Assembly: GCA_026770585.1 (NCBI GenBank)
Contig: MU647910.1
Coordinates: 6,686 to 31,353 of the forward strand
DNA from: Baffinella frigidus
Taxonomy: Eukaryota; Cryptophyceae; Cryptomonadales; Baffinellaceae
Length of the DNA: 24,668 nt
Direction: 5' to 3'
Part shown: in pieces, positions 17,995 to 24,668 of the stretch
Numbering within the stretch: the first letter of the stretch is position 1
How the letters are laid out: each line of letters opens with the position of its first letter
Notes under the pieces: generated by a model
The model's database searches: none
Told to the model about the DNA's origin: nothing
The model's input: only the letters and a program-made list of their open reading frames with translations
Translations under genes and position numbers: made by a program

Positions 17995-18633
17995 TCAAGG
18001 CACCCTGTAGGTTATGAGGTGCTCGTTTGCTCTAAGGCACTTATGGTCGTAGTTTTGGGGGTGAGTTGGCTTAACCGGGGGCATCCAGTAAATTCCATGC
18101 TGTGATCCTGTGGACGGGCGCCTCTGCTGCGTCTAGCTGGCACTCCCTTCGCTTCGCTACAGCTGCTCTCGCTACATCTCCTCAGCCGTGTTCCATCGCC
18201 TGCTCCCGCTCCTCTGCCTTCCCGCGCGTGCGCCGAAGACCGACAACGTCGCCTCTTTGACCCCAGGGGCAGGGACAGTGGGATCAGGCCGGCTCGGGGC
18301 GTTCTGGGCTATGCAGCTCTCAGAACGTCTTGACAGGTTATGTCGCCCTTACGAGCCGGCTGACGCAAGCTCGTCCACAGCCATCATCGGGGCGCCTCGG
18401 ATCCAGGCACCACCGACCATCGAGTTCATGAGTTCAAGTCCACCCCGTCGCGCGATCCGCGTCGCGGGCGCGTCATACCGTCCATCCATCAATTCATTCA
18501 TCCATTCATCCATTCATTCGTTCGTTCGTTCAGCTCACGGAGCAGCTCGTGCAGGCAACTGTCAAACGCCGTCGAACCTACGCTCTCAGAGCTCGGCGGG
18601 GGCTCGGCAGTGTCAGCAAGAGCACAAGATAAA
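17995..18633. other. GC-rich island between heptamer blocks 3 and 4
   Basis: About 640 bases of ordinary DNA. A frame at 18188-18679 is open on the + strand, but it starts on GTG (first ATG 18311) and runs into the next heptamer array, so I do not call it a gene. It also contains a CATC/CATT then CGTT tetranucleotide microsatellite at about 18481-18531. It could be an exon-bearing fragment, but no domain is recognisable. Confidence 0.45.
18481..18531 (+). repeat. (CATC/CATT)n-(CGTT)n tetranucleotide microsatellite
   Basis: CCATCCATCAATTCATTCAT continues with CCATTCAT units and then three GTTC units. Because four is not a multiple of three, unit-number changes here would shift any frame across it, which argues against the overlapping open frame being a conserved gene. 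Confidence 0.8.
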
Positions 18634-19685
18634 GTTTTGGGGTTTAGGCTTTCGAGTTCAGGGTTCGGTTTTAGGATGAAGGATTTAAAGGGAGGATTCG
18701 GGATTCAAGAGTTTAGGGCTCAGGGTTCGTGGTTCAGGTTTCAGGGTTTAGAGTTAAGGGGGTAGAGGTAAGGGTTGAGAGATCAGAGTTTTGGGTTGTT
18801 TCGTGTTTCGGGTTTAGGGGTTGGGGTTGAGAGTTAAGGGCTGGGTACAGTGTTCATGGTTTCGGGTTTCGGGTTTCGGGTTGAGGATTTATGGTTCAGG
18901 GTTTTGGGTTTAGGGTTTAAGGTGTTTAGGGTTTAGGGTTTCGTGTTTAGGTTTTTTTGGTTTCTGGTTTCTGTTTTGGGATTCTGGTTTCTGTTTTAGG
19001 ATTCAGGAGGTTAGGGTGTAGGGTTGAGAGTTTAGGGTTCATGGTTTGAAGTACAGGGTTCAGGTTTAGGTTTTAGGGTTTAGGGTTTAGGGTTTAGGGT
19101 TTAGGGTTTAGGGTTTAGGGTTTAGGGTTTAGAGTTTAGGGTTTAGCGTTGAGGGATTAAGGTTTGGGGTTTGGGGTTAGGTTTCAGAGTTTAGGGTTTA
19201 GGGTTTAGGGTTTAGGGTTTAGGGTTTAGGGTTGAGGGTTTAGGGTTGAGGGTTGAGGGTTGAGGGTTGGGTGTTGAGGGTTCAGGGTTCAGGGTGTAGG
19301 GTGTAAAATCTAGGGTTTAGGGTTTAGGGTTCAGAGTACAGGGGTTGGGTGTTAGGGCTTGAGGTTTCATGTTCAGGGTACAGGGCTACATGATCATGGT
19401 TCATCGTTTAGGGTTTAGGGTTTAGGGTTTAGGGTTCAGGGTTTAGGGTTTAGGGTGTAGGTCTTAGGGCTCAGGGTTCAGGGTTTAGGGTTTAGGGTTT
19501 AGGGTTTAGGGTTTGGGGTTTGGGGTTTAGGGTGTGTGGTTCATGGTTCTGCTTTTACTCTTTGCGGGGTACGGTTTTGGATTTATTATTTTGGGTCCAT
19601 GGTTTGGGTTCAGGGTTCAGGGTTTGGGGTTCAGGTTTTGGGCTTCAATTCTTAGGATGTTGGGTTCATGCTTGAAGTTTGAAGG
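18634..19685 (+). repeat. Degenerate telomere-type heptamer block 4
   Basis: About 1 kb of TTTAGGG-like repeat, G on the + strand, with long near-perfect stretches at about 19071-19145 and 19194-19230. It ends with diverged, less regular DNA (19540-19685) before the nested MITEs. Confidence 0.92.
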
Positions 19686-19689
19686 TATC

Positions 19690-19960
19690 ACTTCAGTGGC
19701 GAGTGGGCACATACGCCCTACTGTACAGGGGTACCTCGCTCATAAGAAACCGCCTCCCCCTAGGACCCTACAGTAGGACCATGCCCAGGGTCCTAGGCGC
19801 ACCCCCCCCTAGGACCACCATAGGGTCCTGGGCATAGGCCTACTGTAGGGTCCTAGGAGGGGGCGGTTTCTTATGAGCGAGGTACCCCTGTACTGTAGGG
19901 CCCTAGGAGGACCTGCCTAGGACCTCTTGTCAGTCAAAATTGACAGCCTCGCCACTTAAG
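19690..19960. mobile_element. Foldback element X, second copy, split by a MITE
   Basis: The ends are CTTCAGTGGCGA (19691-19702) and TCGCCACTTAAG (19949-19960), matching the copy at 1316-1410, as do CATACGCCCTAC, GTAGGGCC and the GTCAAAATTGAC palindrome. Between CCCTACTG and CTGTAGGG lies a complete CAGGGGTACC-family MITE (19724-19892). The flanking 30-bp ATACCAAAAC repeats of the first copy are not present here. Confidence 0.82.
19724..19892. mobile_element. Foldback MITE (CAGGGGTACC family), copy H, with doubled core, inserted in element X
   Basis: A 169-bp copy, about 48 bp longer than the others. Both TIRs and both TA tips are intact. The core holds one half in one orientation (CTAGGACCCTACAGTAGGAC) followed by a core in the other orientation (CTAGGACCACCATAGGGTCC to CCTACTGTAGGGTCCTAGG), so it looks like two cores joined. 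Comparison with the empty site at 1316-1410 fixes the ends. Confidence 0.88.
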
Positions 19961-19961
19961 G

Positions 19962-21390
19962 GATAGGGTTTGGGTTTTAGGGTCACGGTTTTACGGTTTC
20001 TGGTTTAGGGTTCTAGATTTCAGTGTTCAGTGTTCAGTGTTCAGGGTTTGTTGTCTCTGGTTTCTGGTTTCCGGCTTCTGGTTTGAGAGTTTAGAGTTTA
20101 GGGTTTAGGGTTCAGGTTTTAGGGTCAAGGGTTTAGGATTTGGGATTTTTGGTTTATGGTCTAGTGTTTATTGTTTAGTGCTGAGGATTTAGGTTTCAGG
20201 GTTTAGGGTTTTGAGGTTTAGTGTTTAGTGTTAGTTGTTTCGGTTCAAGGGTTCAGGGTCCAGGGTTTATGATTTCTTGTTTAGGGTTTAGGATTTAGGG
20301 TTCTGGGTGTGGGGTTTCAGGTTTCTGGTTTCTAGTTTCATGTTTAGGGTGTAGGGTGAAGGGTGAAGGGTTTAGTGTTCAGTGTTTAGGGTCTAGGGTT
20401 CAGGGCTCAGGATTTAGGGTCTAGAGTTTAGAGTTTAGGGTTTAGCATTTATGGTTTAGGGTTTAGGTTAGAGGGTTGAGAGTTTAGGGTTTCTAGTTAA
20501 GGTTTTAGGGTTTAGACTACATGGTTCATGCCGGATGGTTTTGTGTTCAGGAGTTATGGTTGAGGGTTGGGAATTATTGTGTATTGTTGAGATTTTAGGG
20601 GTTGGGGCTTTTAGGTTTAGGGCTTTGAGGGGTTAGGGCTTTTAGGGTTAGGTTTTAGGTTTTGGGTTTCAGGTTTTAGGGTTTAGGGTGTAGGGCTTAG
20701 GGTTGAGGGTTGAGGGTTGAGGGTGGGTCTAGTGTTTAAGGTTGAGGGTTGAGGGTTGAGGGTTCAGGTTTTAGGATTTATGGTTTAAGATTTAGGATTT
20801 TGGTTTTAGTGTTTAGGGTTTAGGGTTCAGGGTTTAGGAATTGGGGTTTCGGGTTTAGGGTTAAGGGGTTAGGGGTTAGGGTTCACGGTTTAGAGTTTCG
20901 ATTTCAGGTTTCATGGTTGAGGGCTTAGGGTTTTTGTTTCTTGATTCCGTCTTCGGGTTTCGGGTTTGTGGTTTCAGGTATCGTTTTCCGTTTTTCGTGT
21001 TTCGGGTTTCGGGTTTGTGGTTTCGGGTTCAAGTTTTAGTGTTCAAAGTTTAGTGTTGAGTTTTTAGGTTTAAGGGTTTAGGGTTCAGGGTTTAGGGTTT
21101 AGGGTTTAGAGTTTAGGGTTTAGGGTTTAGGGTTTAGGGTTTAGGGTTTAGGGTTTAGGGTGTAGGGTAAAGGGTAAAGGGCAAAGGGCAAAGGGCAAAG
21201 GGTTAAGGGTTTAGGGTTTAGGGTTTAGGGTTTGGATTTTGTGTTTTTGGTTGAGGGTTTAGGGTTTCTTCAGGGTTCACGGTTTAGAGTTTAAGGTTTA
21301 GGGGTTGGAGTTTAGTGTTTAGGGCTTCGGATGAGGGTTTCGGGATCAGGGTTGAGAGTTCAGGTTTTAGGGTTTCTGATTTAGGGTTCC
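19962..21390 (+). repeat. Degenerate telomere-type heptamer block 5
   Basis: About 1.4 kb of the same array with unusually many TTTCGGG, TTCTGG and TTTTAGG variants, and a run of AGGGCAA / AGGGTAA units at about 21167-21205. It ends at GATCAAT, the same junction as block 1. Confidence 0.93.
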
Positions 21391-21964
21391 GATCAATCTG
21401 CTGTAGGGTCCTGTTTGGGAGCACATGAAATACCTCATTGATAATACAACACGGCCGCCATATGCACCCCCGCCGAGGCTGTGCCGGATCTTTTCATGGA
21501 GCAAGATCGGAGGAAGCGATGGTTGATACATAGAATCCTCCCCGTGCCCATGCGCTCACCTTCAGAATTCCGTGCTACATGGTCACCCAAACAGGGTGAA
21601 GCCCAGGGAAAGGTGTCTGTGCTGGGAGGACGAGCTTTAGTGGGGTCTGTACTGGGAGGACGAGCTTGGGGTCTGTGGGGGGTCTGTGCTGGGAGGACGA
21701 GCTTTAGCGATTTGGGGTCTGTGCTGGGAGGAGGAGCTTTCGTGCGATTTCCCGATGAACTAGACGCAGGTGGGGGTCGATGTTTGGATCCAGATATTCA
21801 TACACACAACTACCATTACAGACACACCACACACACACTCTTACACACAGCTCACAGGCACGGTCCACTCGCACGGTCCTATACACCTTACACGCGCAGT
21901 ACGCACTCACGCACGTCTCGCCCCATTCAGCCCTTGTGACCACGCCTTCCGTGCTCACCCGTGC
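21391..21964. repeat. Segmental duplication, copy 2: flank downstream of the Ser/Arg-rich gene
   Basis: Counterpart of 6143-7058, in the same order and orientation relative to the heptamer block and the gene. It lacks the 390-base segment with the direct repeat but has its own tandem repeat (21612-21740) and a CA-rich microsatellite stretch (about 21800-21850). Open frames here run through the tandem repeat and have no recognisable domain. Confidence 0.8.
21612..21740 (+). repeat. Tandem GGGGTCTGTGCTGGGAGGAC repeat
   Basis: Four irregular copies of GGTCTGTGCTGGGAGGACGA then GCTT, separated by short spacers (TTAGT, GGGGTCTGTG, TAGCGATTT). The copy at about 6760 in the other duplicate is single, so this was amplified after the duplication. 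Confidence 0.8.
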
Positions 21965-22820
21965 TCACAGCCTGCTAAGCCAGCGATCGACCCTCTTTCG
22001 CCTCCGGAACCCAAGCACTGGAGTGCTTCCCGCGAAGTACTCGAGTTCCTGGGTTCCGGAGGTCTTCCGGCGGAGCGCTGTCTCGAGGATCTCGAAGGCC
22101 TCGGGGCTCAAAGGTGAGTCGGGAGGGCGTCAACGCGCCGTCCTCGCTGGAGAAGGACATTGAAGGAGATTACAAGACCAGCGAGAAGATCCTCTGCGGG
22201 AGGTCGCAGTCATCATCGAGGCCGAGCCTCGAGAGCTTGCGCGATAACACGGGCGGGGCTGGTGAAAAACCGAGGGTGCCGGGCTGAGCACCGAGGCTGT
22301 CGCGCTTGGCCCTGAGCAGGTCGAAGGCCTTGGGGTCGGGGCACGGCGTGCAGGCCTCGAAAGTATCGTCCTCGCTGGAGAAATGGGATGATGTGCTGCT
22401 CGTCCTCGAGAGGAATTGAAGGTCGCAGTCGTCGTCCAGGCTGGGCCTCGAGAGCTCGCACGTGGTGAACGATGACTGCGACCTCGCATCGATCCCGGTG
22501 CTCTTGGCCACTCTTGTGAGCTCCTCGCGGTCGACGAACCCAGCGGCGTTGGTCTTCCAGAGCTTGCGCGTTGTGACGGGCGGAGATGACGAAGATCTCA
22601 ACATCCTTGTTCCAACTGACGGTCCGGCGTCTGCCGAGGATAGTCGTCTGGTCATGCTGGGCCGATTGAGAAACGAAGGGACGAGGGGGCCGATTGAGGA
22701 ACGAAAGGATGAGAGCCTTGATACGGTGGTGGTGGTGGTGCTGCTGCTGCTCGTGCTGTCCTCGCTGCTCGTGCGGCGGGGGTTCGGCGGAATCTTCAGG
22801 AACCACGACACGAAGTCCAT
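21965..22820 (-). CDS. Ser/Arg-rich protein of the DFVSWFLKIPPNPRR family, long copy, two exons predicted
   Basis: Protein of unknown function. Exon 1 runs 22820-22174 from an ATG placed exactly before the family block DFVSWFLKIPPNPRR (residues 2-16); exon 2 runs 22106-21965 to a TGA. A 67-base intron (22173-22107) starts GTAATC and ends TTTGAG. Its removal takes out an in-frame TAA and shifts frame, giving 262 residues. After the N-terminal block come a Ser/Thr-rich stretch with SRLSSFRSS (about 34-42), a Ser/Arg segment, FVDREELTRVAKSTGIDA (about 95-112), and then two diverged units, each with LSRxxLDDDCDL (123-134 and 196-207) and a PxAF(D/E)(L/I)L segment: PKAFDLL in exon 1, PEAFEIL in exon 2. 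The end is basic (RRRKRVDRWLSRL). No signal peptide or membrane segment is seen. Without splicing the frame ends at 22170. I am fairly sure of exon 1, less of the intron. Confidence 0.62.
22107..22173 (-). other. Predicted 67-base GT-AG intron
   Basis: Donor GTAATC at 22173, acceptor TTTGAG ending at 22107 after a pyrimidine-rich stretch. It splits a codon after its second base (TT|C). The intron contains TTCTCCAGCGAGGAC, which in the preceding repeat unit of the same gene is coding (FSSED). An alternative is no intron and a gene broken by one TAA. Confidence 0.5.
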
Positions 22821-23160
22821 GCTGCGTTGGCTCTGTGGAAAGTTTTAGGGTGAGGAGATTCGGAAACTTCTTGTATCAAGTTTTGTTTTTTCCCGTCTGC
22901 TGGGGACCAAAACAAGCGCCTTTGACTCCATCAAATCATGTGCTTTCACGTCACTTTCCCCGAGATCTGCTCCTGAGATCGAACAACAAGCCGGTCACGA
23001 GAAACAGACGTGTTCTCGAAAGGGATTTTACCACACCAGGTGACTGCCTTATTTGGGAGTGTTTGTGTTCTACCTGGGGTCGCCGTTTTGTCCCAGCCGT
23101 TGAAACGCTTTTGGGCATGTACCCGTACACGGACAAGACGATTGTACACGGGTTGTGTAC
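22821..23160. other. Region upstream of the long Ser/Arg-rich gene
   Basis: The first 25 bases or so (GGCTCTGTGGAAAGTTT) match the equivalent position at 7386-7415 and are probably the leader or promoter. No TATA box is obvious. The rest shows open frames on both strands without motifs; I support no gene. Confidence 0.4.
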
Positions 23161-23490
23161 ACACGTACGAAGCTTCGTAGTACGAAGCTTCGTACACGGG
23201 TTGTGTACACGTGTACACGAAGCCTCGTACAATGGTACCGGTCTCCAGAGTCATCAAGTTACGCCCCAGCTCCCGGCCTGAGAAAAAGTAGATTGTAAGG
23301 CACGTCCGGTTTGTACCAGGAAAAGTCCCTACAATTGCACTTTTACCAGAAATATCGCGGACATGGAGAACATCCTGGCACAACCCGGACGAAAGACAGG
23401 ATATGTCTTTCCTTTGCTTTCCTTCGGTAGGATACGAAGCTTCGTACGCGGGGGATACGCCTACCGGGTACGTACGAGCTCGTAGGGACC
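23161..23490. repeat. Cluster of perfect palindromes (TACGAAGCTTCGTA type)
   Basis: TACGAAGCTTCGTA occurs at 23166-23179, 23181-23194 and 23433-23446; TACGAGCTCGTA at 23473-23484; GTGTACACGTGTACAC at 23203-23218. The same motifs occur at 7748-8280, upstream of the other gene copy. Their purpose is not known from the sequence. Confidence 0.8.
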
Positions 23491-23614
23491 TATGTATGGG
23501 GGGTGAATGGATAGACTCGTTGTATCGTCAGCCCGGTCACGGCTTTGTACGAGGCCAGATTAAAATCTTGCAGATTGAACGAGATATCTAATTTGTATGA
23601 CCCCGTCAACATTT

Positions 23615-23703
23615 GTCAGCAATAATTGTCATGTTCGTGTGTGGTAAATTGGATTTACCACACGGCAAAGTCGGCTCGTCACGTTTATTTTTCTTGCTGA
23701 CTT
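23615..23703. repeat. Nested hairpin (possible small foldback element)
   Basis: A perfect inner hairpin, GTGTGGTAAAT (23639-23649) and ATTTACCACAC (23653-23663), has a 3-base loop. It lies inside an outer pair GTCAGCAA / TTGCTGAC at about 23616 and 23694. Pairing between the two levels is only partial. Confidence 0.65.
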
Positions 23704-23779
23704 GAGTATTGTCCGCACCCAGACACGGACACGGCTACGTCGTTCAAATATTTATTTCGTGTAAACTGTTCAAATTTTG

Positions 23780-24030
23780 GGTTTCTTCCCCGATTGACTT
23801 TACAAGTGATTTTACCGCGGCCGAACATTCTCTCTTCGGACCGATTGACTTTCGATTGCGGGTTTTACGTTTCTCGGGCACTTGTACAAGATGTCGCCCG
23901 AAATCGGGCAGCCAGCGGCGCAAAAAGCCAGATAAAAACACTCGCAAAGTCAATCGGGAAGAAATGGTTTCTTCCCGAGTTGGCAGCTGTACAATGATAG
24001 AACCGCTCCCAACTCGGGAAGAAACCAATA
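23780..24030. repeat. Nested inverted repeats built on TTTCTTCCCG
   Basis: The inner arms TGGTTTCTTCCCGAGTTGG (23965-23983) and its exact reverse complement (24009-24027) enclose 25 bases. An outer pair, TTTCTTCCCCGATTGACTTT (23782-23801) and AAAGTCAATCGGGAAGAAA (23946-23964), abuts the inner left arm. The TTTCTTCCC motif thus appears four times in alternating orientation, as in a foldback element with repeated ends. Open frames through it are not convincing. Confidence 0.75.
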
Positions 24031-24058
24031 ATTTTTCGACATTAGCGCGAAATTGATC

Positions 24059-24108
24059 TGAAGGGCCACGTGTTTTCACATAGAGGTGCGAAAACACGTG
24101 GCCCTTCA
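24059..24108. repeat. Perfect 19-bp hairpin
   Basis: 24059-24077 (TGAAGGGCCACGTGTTTTC) pairs exactly with 24090-24108, with a 12-base loop. Each arm contains the E-box-like CACGTG. No T-run follows, so it is not a bacterial-type terminator. Confidence 0.82.
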
Positions 24109-24274
24109 CATGCTGGGAATTCCCGACCAAAAAAAGTCGGATGTCGGGAGTCGGGAAGGCCACCCTCGGGATCAACTTCGTACGATCAACTTGGTACAGT
24201 GGATGTATGCTCATAGCATATGCTTGCAATAGCACAGGGCTTAAGATAGCACGGCCGTCGCGGTCCCGCGAATC

Positions 24275-24600
24275 CTAGGGTAAAAATCTACCCTGACATA
24301 GCATTTCGGGGACCCCCGTACCCTTAATATAGCATGAATTTTTTTTGGCGGGAACGCCCAAAAGGGTCAAAAATGGAGGAGGGAGTGCCGCCAGGGACCC
24401 CATTGAGGTCGAGAATTCGCCCGAGGTCTCTGAGGTTGAGGACAGTCTCTTTTTCGATCTGCTGTTTTCTCCGGACGGGACGTATTCTTGCGGAAAAGGC
24501 GTCCCGAGTGGTGCATCCTTCACAGTATGAACCTCGTTGGTCGGCGAACAACTTCTCGAGTCTCGAACCTCTGTTGCATTTCTCACGTGATTTTACCCCC
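24275..24600. other. End of window, no supported gene
   Basis: Overlapping open frames exist on both strands (24275-24586 minus, 24334-24603 plus, 24345-24530 plus). The plus frame from 24345 includes an acidic stretch EVSEVEDSLFFDLLFSPDG that looks protein-like, but it opens on TTG, not ATG, and ends after about 60 codons. It could be an internal exon. I cannot choose between the strands. Confidence 0.25.
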
Positions 24601-24668
24601 TAGAGAGCCTTAACCTAAGATACATGGATCCCACATCTTCAAACTCCTGGAAAATGTACTAAGTTGCA

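Noticed and set aside
19724-19892. hAT-type insertion with a 7-base target duplication
   Set aside because: The 7-base match can be explained by the palindromic target CCCTACTGTAGGG; other intact copies share only TA at the tips.

Overview
This window is eukaryotic nuclear DNA, most likely from the repeat-rich chromosome of a microalga or related protist. About half of it is degenerate arrays of a 7-base telomere-type repeat (TTTAGGG and variants), all with the G-rich strand on +. There are no bacterial-style operons. One ORF carries a divergent RWP-RK domain, a transcription-factor fold known mainly from plants and algae. One gene reads best with a 67-base GT-AG intron. TTTAGGG telomeres occur in plants, many algae, dinoflagellates and cryptophytes, so the lineage is not settled by the sequence. 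A cryptophyte or dinoflagellate is my guess only.

Layout. Positions 1-1988 hold dispersed repeats and a cluster of foldback transposons (MITEs). Heptamer blocks lie at about 1990-6142, 12065-14577 (with a 332-base run of N), 15799-17994, 18634-19685 and 19962-21390. Between them are islands. 6143-12064 has a Ser/Arg-rich gene (minus strand), a palindrome-rich stretch, a long-TIR element, the RWP-RK ORF, more MITEs and a His-rich ORF. 14577-15798 has a 21-bp minisatellite that switches strand, and a tRNA-like foldback. 17995-18633 is a small GC-rich island with a (CATT)n-type microsatellite. 19686-19961 is one MITE nested inside another. 21391-24668 has a second, longer Ser/Arg-rich gene (minus strand) and another palindrome-rich stretch.

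The clearest large-scale pattern is a repeated module. At about 6143 and about 21391 a heptamer block ends at the same sequence (a GATCAAT box followed by CTGTAGGGTCCT). Then comes a conserved flank, then a minus-strand gene whose product begins with DFVSWFLKIPPNPRR, then DNA studded with palindromes such as TACGAAGCTTCGTA. This looks like an old subtelomere-style segmental duplication of about 1.3-1.5 kb or more with a fast-evolving gene family.

Coding content is low. Only the two Ser/Arg-rich genes and the RWP-RK ORF are supported with any strength. Most other open frames are short, overlap repeats, or translate the heptamer arrays into GLGFRVQG-like peptides, so I have not called them.
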